57,515 nucleotides of DNA, taken from NCBI GenBank assembly GCA_000434055.1, contig HF999643.1, positions 139,289 through 196,803 of the forward strand. Direction: 5' to 3'. Below are positions 25,278 to 33,722 of this stretch, in pieces. Position numbers and translations under genes: made by a program. Each line of letters opens with the position of its first letter. Position 1 is the first letter of the stretch. The notes under the pieces are model-generated. The model worked only from the letters and a program-made list of their open reading frames with translations, searched no databases and had not been told where the DNA came from. The stretch is from Ruminococcus sp. CAG:488 (lineage in GTDB: Bacteria; Bacillota; Clostridia; Oscillospirales; Acutalibacteraceae).

Positions 25278-25961
25278 TTAGTCCGCCTTTCTGTTTGTAT
25301 TATTGTTTGATGATTTATTATTTGAAATAACAACTTTTAAAAGCTGTTTCAATAAACTGAAAACAAGTGCAATTCCGGCGTTTATCAACGCTCTCGGAAT
25401 GAATGCAGTTTTTGTAACAAATTCAACGGTCGTTTTCTCTCCGCAATAATCGGCAAGAACATTGACCTTGTAATCCTTGACCTTCATATTTGAGCAGATG
25501 AATCCGAGAGAGGGATAAAGAGCCGAACACACCTTGCCGTATTTTATCGCCGTGGCGGCTGCGTCATCCTCGGTAATATGAATATCAAGATGAAATTTTT
25601 TAAATATAACGGCTCTCTTAATGAATTTCACCGAAAATCTTTTAAGCGCCGCAACGCAGTTGTTGAGAAGCTCGAGAACTCCCGATAAGCCCTGATTATT
25701 ATAGAAGGTTTTGAGGAAATTCTCTTTTTTGGGTTTGGGCTTTTCTTCCTTCTTCTCTTCGGGTTTCTCCTCTTTCTTTTTCTTTTTCGGTTTTTCTTCC
25801 TTCTTCTTTTTTTCAGGGAACGGATAAATGTCGAATTTAAGGAAAAGCCATGAAACCTTACACCGCACTGCGTCGGTATATTCAAGATCAAGAACGACAG
25901 GTATGCTCAGAACTATAACGAAAAAAGCGATAATTCCGAGAATTATGTATAAAGCTGTCAT
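25278..25961 (-). CDS. DUF2953 membrane protein
   Basis: A 227-residue protein with an N-terminal membrane helix (LYIILGIIAFFVIVLSIPVVL) followed by a short beta segment. Next comes a Lys/Glu-rich low-complexity linker at about residues 52-85 (repeats of KKKKEEKP type). The body then has DUF2953-like features such as DAAATAIKYGKVCSALYPSL and VNVLADYCGEKT, and a hydrophobic C-terminal helix (ALINAGIALVFSLLKQLL). The function is unknown. It sits between scpB and gerW. The linker is unusually long and may be a flexible charged spacer. The ribosome binding site GGAGGTG is good. Confidence 0.85.
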   Translation of the reverse strand: MTALYIILGIIAFFVIVLSIPVVLDLEYTDAVRCKVSWLFLKFDIYPFPEKKKKEEKPKKKKKEEKPEEKKEEKPKPKKENFLKTFYNNQGLSGVLELLNNCVAALKRFSVKFIKRAVIFKKFHLDIHITEDDAAATAIKYGKVCSALYPSLGFICSNMKVKDYKVNVLADYCGEKTTVEFVTKTAFIPRALINAGIALVFSLLKQLLKVVISNNKSSNNNTNRKAD

Positions 25962-25977
25962 TCAATCACCTCCGTTT

Positions 25978-26604
25978 TTATTCTTCTGCTACTTTAACCG
26001 GTTCGCCTGTGAGCATTTTATTTTCGATTATTTCACCGTCGTCAAGGTTAATTTCAAGCTGGCCGTTGATTTCTTCGCTCTTCGGCAATTCCTCATGTTC
26101 GGGAAGATCGGGCAAATCGTCAAGGCAAGTCACGCAGAAACATTTGAGAAATTCGGGCGTAGTGCCGTAAATAAGCGGTCTGCCCGGCAGCTCAAGTCTG
26201 CCTCTTTCCTCGATAAGTCCCTTTGCGATAAGTGTTCCTATAACACCTGAGCAGTCAACACCTCTGACCTGTTCAATAAATGACTTTGTGACCGGCTGAT
26301 TATAGGCGATAACTGCAAGCACCTCAAATGCCGCCGACGAGAGCGGAGTGTTCTTTTTTATTTCAAGCACGGCTCTGACTTTATCGGCATACTCCTGACG
26401 GGTGCAAAGCTGATACATATTATCCATTTTAACAAGTCTGATTCCGCTGTTTACGGACTTCAAGGCTTCGTCAATTCCTCTGAGAGCTTCCTCAACAGGT
26501 TCCTTTTCACATTCGAGAGCCTGACAGATTCGTTCCGTTTCAAGCGGTTCGCCTGCGGCAAAAAGAATCGCTTCAACAGCTCCCTGTAGTTCATTCATTA
26601 TCAT
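25978..26604 (-). CDS. scpB: Chromosome segregation and condensation protein ScpB
   Basis: About 208 residues with two winged-helix domains. Family marks are ELQGAVEAILFAAGEPLE, LEVLAVIAYNQPVTKSFIEQVRGVD and LIEERGRLELPGRPLIYGTT. ScpB dimers bind ScpA and regulate the SMC ATPase that compacts and separates chromosomes. The two in-frame starts at 26604 and 26598 both overlap the scpA stop; the first is nearer to the GGAGG motif. A longer reading to 26646 lies inside scpA and is rejected. Confidence 0.93.
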   Translation of the reverse strand: MIMNELQGAVEAILFAAGEPLETERICQALECEKEPVEEALRGIDEALKSVNSGIRLVKMDNMYQLCTRQEYADKVRAVLEIKKNTPLSSAAFEVLAVIAYNQPVTKSFIEQVRGVDCSGVIGTLIAKGLIEERGRLELPGRPLIYGTTPEFLKCFCVTCLDDLPDLPEHEELPKSEEINGQLEINLDDGEIIENKMLTGEPVKVAEE

Positions 26605-27343
26605 TTGTGTAGTCGTCCTCCACGTCAAAGTTAATCTCGGAATCAATCATTTCAACCTCAAAATCATCGTCGGTTTGAGTCAAGGTAATTTTTTTATCCT
26701 TGGCAAGAGAAAGTATCGCAAGGAAGGTTGCAACCATCTCCGAACGTGATTCCGCTTTTTCAAAGAACGCTGCAAAGCGTTGTCTTTTCTTTCTGAAAAG
26801 GCTGCCCATTATATAACTGACACGTTCTCTTATCGGAACTATTTTGTGTGCTATGATACCCGAAAAAGCCTCGATCGGAGGCGGGAGATTTCTTTTTCCT
26901 CTGCCTACGGCGTTAATATACGCCTTCAAAAGCTCAATCGGCTGATGCAGCCGTGTATAAGTCATGTCCGGAGGAAATTTCTCAGGCTCTCTCGAGTATT
27001 GATCGAAACCGTCTGCCTGAGCGGCGAGTTTTTTTGCCATGATCTGACAGTCATGATATTCGAGCAGCTCACCCTGAAGCTCCTTTTTCAATTCGTCTGC
27101 TTCTTCCTCGTGCACGGGAAGGAGCGAAACGGTCTTAATATATATCAGTCTTGCCGCCATTTCAAGAAACTCGCTGGCAACCTCCATATTCTCCTCTTTC
27201 ATCTGACGTACATAGTCAAGATATTGTTCAACAAGAAGAAGAATAGGAATATCGTTTATATCAATTTTATGCTTGCTTATCAAGTGAAGGAGCAGATCCA
27301 AAGGACCCTCGAACACGTCAAGCTTATATGATATCGCTTCCAT
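26591..27343 (-). CDS. scpA: Segregation and condensation protein ScpA (kleisin)
   Basis: The 250-residue kleisin bridges the SMC heads. The N-terminus YKLDVFEGPLDLLLHLISKHKIDINDIPI is the conserved SMC neck-binding part, followed by FLEMAARLIYIKTVSLLP; the C-terminal winged helix includes VATFLAILSLAKDKKITLTQ. It has AAGGTG six bases before the ATG and overlaps scpB, so both partners are made together. The smc gene itself is not in the window. Confidence 0.94.
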   Translation of the reverse strand: MEAISYKLDVFEGPLDLLLHLISKHKIDINDIPILLLVEQYLDYVRQMKEENMEVASEFLEMAARLIYIKTVSLLPVHEEEADELKKELQGELLEYHDCQIMAKKLAAQADGFDQYSREPEKFPPDMTYTRLHQPIELLKAYINAVGRGKRNLPPPIEAFSGIIAHKIVPIRERVSYIMGSLFRKKRQRFAAFFEKAESRSEMVATFLAILSLAKDKKITLTQTDDDFEVEMIDSEINFDVEDDYTNDNE

Positions 27344-27355
27344 GATTTCACCTTT

Positions 27356-28036
27356 TTAAAAAATTATATAGAAAAATTGATTAAATGCGTTGTAAATCAA
27401 ATTGGAAAGATACGACAGCGGAGTTGTGAGCGCTCCCGTAAGAAGCAGGAGAAACATTGCAATCATAATATATCTTTCGTATTTCATAATTCCGAAGTAA
27501 AACTTGTTCGGAAGTATCGCAAAAAGAATTCTCGAACCGTCAAGCGGCGGAATAGGAATTAAATTGAACACGGCGAGGTTGATATTGATTATTGCCGAAT
27601 ACTGAAAGAAAGCATCTAAAGCAAAGACCGCTGTTGTCATTTCACCGCCGCGCTTTGAGACGGCAAGAAGAAAGACATATCTAACAAGCACGGAAAGGAA
27701 CCCGAAAATCAAATTTGAAAGCGGTCCTGCAAGTGCAATAAGAGCCATTGCAAGCTTTTTGTTTTTCATCTTGGTGTTGCGTACATTTACGGGAACGGGC
27801 TTGGCATAACCGAAGCCGACAAGCAAAATCATTACGGCACCCATGATATCAATATGAGCCATGGGATTGAGCGTCAGTCTGCCGCTGAGTCTCGCCGTTT
27901 GGTCGCCGAGCTTTGTCGCAACTAAAGCATGAGCATATTCGTGTATAGGCATTAAGCAAAAAACAACAAATGCACTAACGCAAACACCCATAAATACCGA
28001 CAGCGCATTGCCGCCCCTTATTAAATCAAGTAACAT
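27356..28036 (-). CDS. Site-2 protease family protein (M50, YwhC-like)
   Basis: A 226-residue intramembrane zinc protease of the compact S2P type. The motif MPIHEYAHALVATKLGD gives HExxH at residues 32-36, and the third metal ligand is in NLIPIPPLDGSRIL; there are about five or six membrane helices. No PDZ domain is present. Such proteins cut transmembrane substrates, but compact members mostly have unknown targets. The ATG has GGAG 11 bases upstream. It lies between prmC and scpA, a typical clostridial order. Confidence 0.9.
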   Translation of the reverse strand: MLLDLIRGGNALSVFMGVCVSAFVVFCLMPIHEYAHALVATKLGDQTARLSGRLTLNPMAHIDIMGAVMILLVGFGYAKPVPVNVRNTKMKNKKLAMALIALAGPLSNLIFGFLSVLVRYVFLLAVSKRGGEMTTAVFALDAFFQYSAIININLAVFNLIPIPPLDGSRILFAILPNKFYFGIMKYERYIMIAMFLLLLTGALTTPLSYLSNLIYNAFNQFFYIIF

Positions 28037-28055
28037 AATATTTTATTCTCCAAAA

Positions 28056-28895
28056 CTATATAATAACTGTAACACCTCGCGGTAAACCGCTGTAGTCCTT
28101 ATATTCTTTAACCTCCGCAGAGCTTTCGGAAAACAAGTCACAAATATACTGTGTTTGATCCTCGCCGCATTCACAGGCGAGCGCTCCGCTTTTTTTGATT
28201 CGATGAATCCAATCCTTTGCAAGCGAACGATAAAAGATATATCCGTCCTCACCGCCGTCAAGTGCCATTGCAGGTTCTCTCTTAACTTCTTCCTGCAATC
28301 CTTCAATTTCGTTTGAACGGATATACGGCGGATTTGAAAGGATCAAATCGGGAGATATTCCCGAAAGAAGTTCTTTATCAAAAATATCGCCTTTGACTGC
28401 CTTAACATTATTCACACCGTTGAGACTGATATTTTTCTCCAAATATTCAAAAGCTATGTCGGATTTTTCGACGGCATAAACCGTTGCATCGGAACAAAAT
28501 TTTGCAACGCTTATTGCAATACATCCGCTGCCCGAGCAAAGGTCAAAAACAACGGGTGCATTCTTTTTTTTGAGAAAATCAATTGCAAATTCAACGAGAA
28601 TTTCCGTCTCGGGCCGAGGAATCAAGACTCCTCGGCCGACCTTAAAAGGCAGACCCATAAACTCCCATTCACCGAGAATATACTGAAGCGGTTCGCCGTT
28701 AATGCGTCGGTTCAACAAATCAAAATACGTTTCAGCATCGGCTACACCGACCTTAACGTAACCGTTCAATCTCAAATAGAACGAATCGTAATTCAGAACG
28801 TACTCAGCCAAGCATCGGGCATCAAATTCCGCATCATCAATTCCGACGGATTTCAATTTCTCCGTACCTGTTCTCAAAAGATCACTGACCGTCAT
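28056..28895 (-). CDS. prmC: Peptide chain release factor N5-glutamine methyltransferase PrmC
   Basis: The 279 residues have an N-terminal helical domain that holds the release factor and a Rossmann methyltransferase domain. Motifs are PRPETEILVEFAI, VFDLCSGSGCIAISVA (SAM site) and LILSNPPYIRSNEI, where NPPY binds the target Gln of the GGQ loop. It methylates RF1 and RF2. Often it follows prfA, which is not here; instead it overlaps the yqhQ end by 14 bases. Confidence 0.95.
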   Translation of the reverse strand: MTVSDLLRTGTEKLKSVGIDDAEFDARCLAEYVLNYDSFYLRLNGYVKVGVADAETYFDLLNRRINGEPLQYILGEWEFMGLPFKVGRGVLIPRPETEILVEFAIDFLKKKNAPVVFDLCSGSGCIAISVAKFCSDATVYAVEKSDIAFEYLEKNISLNGVNNVKAVKGDIFDKELLSGISPDLILSNPPYIRSNEIEGLQEEVKREPAMALDGGEDGYIFYRSLAKDWIHRIKKSGALACECGEDQTQYICDLFSESSAEVKEYKDYSGLPRGVTVII

Positions 28896-29895
28896 TTTTG
28901 TCCTCGTCTGTGCTTTCTTCTTTCTCAGGCTCGATCGGATCGTTTATATTTTCCTTTTCCCATCCGAGCGCAACCTTCAATGATGCAATTCCGACTTCAA
29001 TAATATCATCTGTAGGCTCTTTTGTTGTTATTCTCTGCATCCAAAGTCCGGGAGCCGAAATAATCTTTGTAAAAAGGTTGTTCTTTTTGCCCGCAAGTCT
29101 GATCGCTTCGTATCCGATACTCATAATTATCGGAAGAATCAGTATTTTAATAATCATCCAAAGAGCCTTGTAATCACGCACACCGGGGAAAATCATAACG
29201 ACGATTGTCGAAACAAGTATGCTGATTATAAGCGTAAGGAAGATGAAGCTTGTGCCGCATCTCGGATGAAATCTGCGCTGTTTTCTGACGTTTTCAACGG
29301 TCAGCTCAAGTCCGTTTTCATAACAGAAAATTGATTTATGCTCGGCGCCGTGATACATAAACAGACGCTTTATATCGCCCATTAACGAAACAGCCCACAT
29401 ATACGTTATGAAAATAATTATCCTCATTACGCCTTCGATTGCGGGCTTCCAAACGTTGCCGTCCGCATTGTGAAGAATAAGGTCGGCAACCTGACTCGGC
29501 AGCCACATAAAAAGGAAAAACGCAAGGGCAAAACCTATAACGCCGGAAATAATTCCGATAACCGTCATCATTTTTGGACCGAAATGGTCTGTAAGCCAGC
29601 GATCGAGCTTCGACATCTCCTCCGTGCCGTCATCCTCAATGGCAGTCGTTTTCTCAGCCGACTCCATAAGGCATTTGTAGCCGAATATCATTTGCTCAAC
29701 AAAGCTTATCGGACCTCTGATAAAGGGAATACGTGCAAATTTGTATTTATCTTTCAGAAAATGAGCTTCTTTAAGCTGTGTTTCAATTCTGCCGTCGGGC
29801 AGTCTGAGTGCCATTGCAACACCCTTGGGGCCGTTCATCATAACGCCCTCCATAAGTGCCTGTCCGCCGACGCTGATTTTGTTTTCTTCAGGCAT
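28882..29895 (-). CDS. yqhQ: DUF1385 membrane protein YqhQ
   Basis: The 337-residue protein begins with the conserved SVGGQALMEGVMMNGP and has MYHGAEHKSIFCYENGLELT and RRFHPRCGTSFIFLTLIIS, the invariant His/Cys-containing blocks of DUF1385. There are about four membrane helices (about 113-135, 155-175, 210-235 and 250-270). The molecular function is unknown, though the invariant histidines and cysteine hint at metal or heme binding. Its start overlaps the kinase stop by 8 bases and has GGAGG nine bases ahead. Confidence 0.9.
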   Translation of the reverse strand: MPEENKISVGGQALMEGVMMNGPKGVAMALRLPDGRIETQLKEAHFLKDKYKFARIPFIRGPISFVEQMIFGYKCLMESAEKTTAIEDDGTEEMSKLDRWLTDHFGPKMMTVIGIISGVIGFALAFFLFMWLPSQVADLILHNADGNVWKPAIEGVMRIIIFITYMWAVSLMGDIKRLFMYHGAEHKSIFCYENGLELTVENVRKQRRFHPRCGTSFIFLTLIISILVSTIVVMIFPGVRDYKALWMIIKILILPIIMSIGYEAIRLAGKKNNLFTKIISAPGLWMQRITTKEPTDDIIEVGIASLKVALGWEKENINDPIEPEKEESTDEDKNDGQ

Positions 29896-31408
29896 CTTCG
29901 TTTTCCTCCATTGCCTTTTTCTCGTTTTCTGCGGCTATTGCCGCATCAATATCCCATACATCCTCAAGCTCAACATGGTCAATGTCAAACCTGACGGTAA
30001 CGGTAGTTCCCTGACCGAGAACGCTGTCGATATCAAATGTTCCGTGGTGAAGCCGAACTATCTCGTCAACAACGGCAAGTCCGATTCCCGAACCGTGAAC
30101 AGTCATATTTGTCTTGTAAAATTTCTCTTTAACATGAGGCAGATCCTCGGAAGAAATTCCGCAGCCCGTGTCGGAAATTACAATCGTAATTTTATCGTCC
30201 TTGATCTCCGTTGAAACAACAATTTTTCCTCCCTGTTTTGTATATTTCAAAGCGTTGTCAAGAATGTTGACAAAAACCTGCTTTATTCTGTCGGGATCTC
30301 CGCTCATCGGAGCCGGCAGATTCGGGGCATTATATATAAGCTCAATACCCTCACGCATTGCTCTGTCTTTGAAAGCAAATACAGTTTCGTCAAGTTCGGC
30401 AAGTATGTCCATTTTTTCGTTTTTGAGAACCATTCTGCCGCTCTGCATTCTTGAAAAATCAAGAAGCTCCTCTACGATTCCGTTCAATCTTGAAGATTCG
30501 CTGATTATTACGTTCATGCCTCGTTTAGTAAGATTGGGGTCGGTATCGCCAATCTGTAAAAGCGTTTCGCCCCAGCCCTTTATGGCTGTCAGCGGTGTTC
30601 TCAATTCATGTGAAACGGTTGAAATGAAATCATTTTTTATTTTATCCGAGGTTTTTATCTTCTCTGCCATATCATTGATAGTGTTGCAGAGCTGGCCGAC
30701 CTCATCTTTATATAAATAATGGTCTATTCGAGCGTCATAATTGCCGTCGGCGATCATTTTAGCGGTGTCGCAAACCTCCTGAATCGGCCGCACAATCGAA
30801 CTGATAAAAACAGTTCCGGAGATTACAAGAAGCAAAACAAGAAGAAGAAAAACAAGCGAAATTATGAAATACCAGGTTTTGATTTGATTGTCGATCTCGT
30901 CAAGAGAAATCATATACCTGACCGAACCGACCTGTTTATCCTCCGCATCAGTGATAATTTTTGTAAGGGCGATTATCTTTTCGCCCGATGAATTTTCACC
31001 GTGCCATAATGCAACTTTATTGCTCGCGATCATTGCGTCCTCATACTCGGGAATTTTTGTCTTACTGTTTACGGGGAAACCGCTCGAAGAGATAAAAACA
31101 CTGCCGTACTTATCGAGCACCCAGACCTCAACAGATGATTTATCATTAAAATCGCTTATATATTCACGGGCACCCTTTTCAAAAACAACATCATCGGTTG
31201 TGGCATAATTCTCAAAATAAACGTCCACAATTCCGTTTGCGTAAGATTCGATTTTTCTTTCAACTGTCGCGTAGTAATAAGAGTGAATAAAATATGCGGC
31301 GGCAACACAGATGATAAGCAAAACAGCAACAATTATGGTCGAGGATTGAAATAACCAACGCTTTGTCAATCCGCCCTTGAAATTGACCTTGCCGTTTCTT
31401 TTTTTCAT
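29888..31408 (-). CDS. Sensor histidine kinase with HAMP domain (PhoR/WalK-like)
   Basis: The 506-residue kinase has TM1 (TIIVAVLLIICVAAAYFI), an extracellular domain of about 130 residues that resembles a Cache/PAS-like sensor (VEVWVLDKYGSVFISSSG), TM2 (WYFIISLVFLLLVLLLVIS) and a HAMP linker. A HisKA domain follows with the phospho-acceptor His in STVSHELRTPLTAI (about residue 267), then the ATPase boxes NILDNALKYTKQG, DTGCGISSEDL and GSGIGLAVVDEIV. The ATG at 31408 has AGAGGTG upstream; a GTG three codons earlier is less likely. It works with the response regulator encoded 35 bases upstream. The signal is unknown. Confidence 0.95.
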   Translation of the reverse strand: MKKRNGKVNFKGGLTKRWLFQSSTIIVAVLLIICVAAAYFIHSYYYATVERKIESYANGIVDVYFENYATTDDVVFEKGAREYISDFNDKSSVEVWVLDKYGSVFISSSGFPVNSKTKIPEYEDAMIASNKVALWHGENSSGEKIIALTKIITDAEDKQVGSVRYMISLDEIDNQIKTWYFIISLVFLLLVLLLVISGTVFISSIVRPIQEVCDTAKMIADGNYDARIDHYLYKDEVGQLCNTINDMAEKIKTSDKIKNDFISTVSHELRTPLTAIKGWGETLLQIGDTDPNLTKRGMNVIISESSRLNGIVEELLDFSRMQSGRMVLKNEKMDILAELDETVFAFKDRAMREGIELIYNAPNLPAPMSGDPDRIKQVFVNILDNALKYTKQGGKIVVSTEIKDDKITIVISDTGCGISSEDLPHVKEKFYKTNMTVHGSGIGLAVVDEIVRLHHGTFDIDSVLGQGTTVTVRFDIDHVELEDVWDIDAAIAAENEKKAMEENEDA

Positions 31409-31443
31409 CTGTATCACCTCTTTTCAAAAATTATGTATAAGCC

Positions 31444-32151
31444 TTAAATCCAGACATAGCCGAAGCCCCAGCGTGTAAGCAAATGCTTGGGATTTGACGG
31501 ATCCGGCTCAATTTTCTTTCTGATTCGTCTGATATTTACATCAACGATTTTTTCGTCTCCGAAATATTCCGTTCCCCAAACATGATTGAGAATATCCGTT
31601 CTGCTGAGATTTGTTCCCTGGTTACGGAAGAAATATTCAAGAATCTGAAATTCAACCTGTGTAACGTCGATTTTTCTGCCGTCGCAGGTAAGGGTTCGGC
31701 TTTTGCAATCGAGCTTAAATTCGCCCGAGGAAATGACGTTTTCATCATCCGGCTCCTGTTTATTCTTCGATGAAGTCGAAACACGTCTTGCAAGTGCATC
31801 GACTCTCGCCGTAAATTCGGACGGTGAAAACGGTTTTGTAACATAATCGTCGGCACCGAGAAGCAATCCGTTAACCTTGTCCATTTCCTGAGTCTTGGCT
31901 GTGAGCATCATTATACCGATATTGTTGCTCAAGGCTCTGAGTTTTTTGCAAAGCTCAAGTCCGTCCATTCTCGGCATCATAATATCAAGCACGGCGATGG
32001 AAATCTCATCGGGTTCAAGCTTGTATTTTTCATAAGCATCAAGTCCGTCAAAGGCTTCGACAACATCATAGCCTGCTCTTTTAAGGTTGATAACGATAAA
32101 TTCTCTTATCGTTTCCTCGTCCTCGGCAACAAGGATCTTTATAGGTTTCAT
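31444..32151 (-). CDS. OmpR/PhoB-type response regulator
   Basis: The 235 residues contain a receiver domain (AEDEE acidic pocket, phosphorylated Asp56 in VLDIMMPRMDG, the switch Thr in MMLTAKTQ, Lys in VTKPFSPSEF) and a C-terminal winged helix with FRNQGTNLSRTDILNHVWG and VDVNIRRIRKKIEPDP. It should control transcription in answer to the kinase encoded next. Its ATG overlaps the lipoprotein stop as ATGA, with GGAGG provided by the last codons of that gene. Confidence 0.96.
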   Translation of the reverse strand: MKPIKILVAEDEETIREFIVINLKRAGYDVVEAFDGLDAYEKYKLEPDEISIAVLDIMMPRMDGLELCKKLRALSNNIGIMMLTAKTQEMDKVNGLLLGADDYVTKPFSPSEFTARVDALARRVSTSSKNKQEPDDENVISSGEFKLDCKSRTLTCDGRKIDVTQVEFQILEYFFRNQGTNLSRTDILNHVWGTEYFGDEKIVDVNIRRIRKKIEPDPSNPKHLLTRWGFGYVWI

Positions 32152-33548
32152 TTTCTTCCTCCTAAAACTGTTGTGTTAAAATTATCCTTAAGGCTCTCAT
32201 CTTTAACTCCGAAATCGGTGCCGTCGTCTGTTATTGTATAAACATATTCCGTGCTGCCGTAGGAGCTAAGAAGCTTTGAGTTTTTATATTTTGTTTTAGC
32301 CTGCTCATCATTCTTGTCATAATAATAAATACTGAACAGAAGCTTTCCGAGCTTATCCTCGGAGCTGTCCCAATGGTAGAAATCCCACTGTCCGTCATTA
32401 CCGAGAACTGTTATTCTTCCTACCCAACTGCTCGGAATATTGAGAATATATCCACCGTACTCATCAATAACCGAATACTGAACCGCTCTGAGTTTATTGT
32501 TACGGAATTTAACCCATTTTGTGTAATAAAGATTTTTTGTCGGCACTGCGGCCTTTTCGTTTAAAGAGGCGGGAAGCGCGGTGTTTGAGCTGTTGTCAAC
32601 AATAGATGATCCCGGCATATCCACACTGACGGGAATCTCTAAAAATCCGTCCGAGTCAATGTCCTGTGCTGAAAGCCTAATATGACGAAGCGTCTGCGAC
32701 GTCATCTGAGTCGCAACATCAAACAGAGGAGCGACAAGCGAATTGGTTTCATCGTCCCAATAAATAACCTCGGTTATCATGTCGTTATCGCCTTTGAAAG
32801 CTTCAACATAAATAAGGCGCAAATCCTCAACCTTTTCAACCTTTATATTTGAATATGATGAAATATTTCCGTCGGTCTTAACCGAGCTGAGCGTCTGAAG
32901 CGACGAAGATTTTGCATCAAAAGTATATGCCGTCGCAGAAGAAGTATAATGATCGGTAACCGTTGAATCAACATTCATTGTGAAAATATCGTCGAAGCCG
33001 TCGCCGTTGACATCAATAACGTCAAGGTACGAATAAGGGAAGGATGAAATAAGCTTCAAATCGCCTGCGGATATATCGTAAACCGCAAAGGCTTTGTTTG
33101 TCTTGCTCGAAAAAAGATTCCAGCCTATTATAATTTCCGATTTTCCGTCATGGTTCAAATCGGCAAGCTTAACCTCATCAACGGAGCTGCCGAGTCCGTC
33201 ATAGGAATTGACGGGAACGAAAGCGTTGTTTTTATACTCAAAATAATAAATCTTTACAAGATCAGGATTTTTCTTCTCGGTATAAAAAACAATGGCTTCT
33301 TCGTCCTTGTCCATATCAAAATCATTTACAATGAACGCAGAGCGATAGAGTCCGTTTTCAGGGGTGGAAAGGCTGTAATCTTTATCGACGAGCTTTTCAA
33401 ACGAATCCTGCAAGCTCTGATATTCACCCGAAAGCTTCGGCGGACGAAGCAAATTATCAAAGGAGGAAAATCTGAATGAACAGCCGCTGAAAGATACAAG
33501 AATCACAATAATACATGAAAAAGCCAAAAAGCATTTCAATCGCTTCAT
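32148..33548 (-). CDS. Surface lipoprotein with FG-GAP/VCBS-like calcium-loop repeats
   Basis: About 466 residues. The N-terminus MKRLKCFLAFSCIIVILVSF ends at SGC, a lipobox, so the mature protein should sit on the outer face of the membrane. Three repeats carry DxDxDG-like loops: DLNHDGKSEIIIG, DVNGDGFDDIFTM and DIDSDGFLEIPVS, and a weaker one is DFDMDKDEEAIVF. Such loops bind calcium in FG-GAP/VCBS beta-propellers. No enzyme motif is seen. The ATG at 33548 has AAAGGAG eight bases ahead. It is the first gene after the promoter and translation-coupled to the response regulator, so it is probably a sensory or accessory part of that two-component system. Confidence 0.8.
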   Translation of the reverse strand: MKRLKCFLAFSCIIVILVSFSGCSFRFSSFDNLLRPPKLSGEYQSLQDSFEKLVDKDYSLSTPENGLYRSAFIVNDFDMDKDEEAIVFYTEKKNPDLVKIYYFEYKNNAFVPVNSYDGLGSSVDEVKLADLNHDGKSEIIIGWNLFSSKTNKAFAVYDISAGDLKLISSFPYSYLDVIDVNGDGFDDIFTMNVDSTVTDHYTSSATAYTFDAKSSSLQTLSSVKTDGNISSYSNIKVEKVEDLRLIYVEAFKGDNDMITEVIYWDDETNSLVAPLFDVATQMTSQTLRHIRLSAQDIDSDGFLEIPVSVDMPGSSIVDNSSNTALPASLNEKAAVPTKNLYYTKWVKFRNNKLRAVQYSVIDEYGGYILNIPSSWVGRITVLGNDGQWDFYHWDSSEDKLGKLLFSIYYYDKNDEQAKTKYKNSKLLSSYGSTEYVYTITDDGTDFGVKDESLKDNFNTTVLGGRK

Positions 33549-33611
33549 CAGAATAACTCCTTTCTTAATTATCAAAACCGTTTAAAATATACCCATTCTA
33601 ACAGTCATTAC

Positions 33612-33641
33612 ATTATAACACACCGTGTGTCACTTTTACAA
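33612..33641 (-). promoter_or_regulatory. Promoter of the lipoprotein/two-component operon, with an inverted repeat in the spacer
   Basis: On the minus strand TTGTAA (33636-33641), an 18-base spacer and TATAAT (33612-33617) form a good sigma-A-type promoter, with the start expected near 33605. The spacer holds ACACA-CCG-TGTGT (33618-33630), a possible operator. The lipoprotein ATG lies 64 bases downstream of the -10 box. Confidence 0.7.
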
Positions 33642-33675
33642 CATAAAAAGTAAATTTTTCTTAAATAAATTGAAT

Positions 33676-33715
33676 AAAAAAACCGACCGAACAACACAAA
33701 GGTCATTCAGTCGGT
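33676..33715 (-). terminator. Rho-independent terminator after cdaR
   Basis: On the minus strand ACCGACTGAA (33706-33715) pairs with TTCGGTCGGT (33682-33691) over ten pairs (one G-T), followed by a run of at least six T residues. It starts 7 bases after the cdaR stop and separates c-di-AMP genes from the two-component operon. Confidence 0.9.
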
Positions 33716-33722
33716 CAAATAT

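Noticed and set aside
25690..25830. A tandem DNA repeat in the DUF2953 gene
   Set aside because: It is Lys/Glu-rich low-complexity coding sequence with irregular unit length, not a true tandem repeat.
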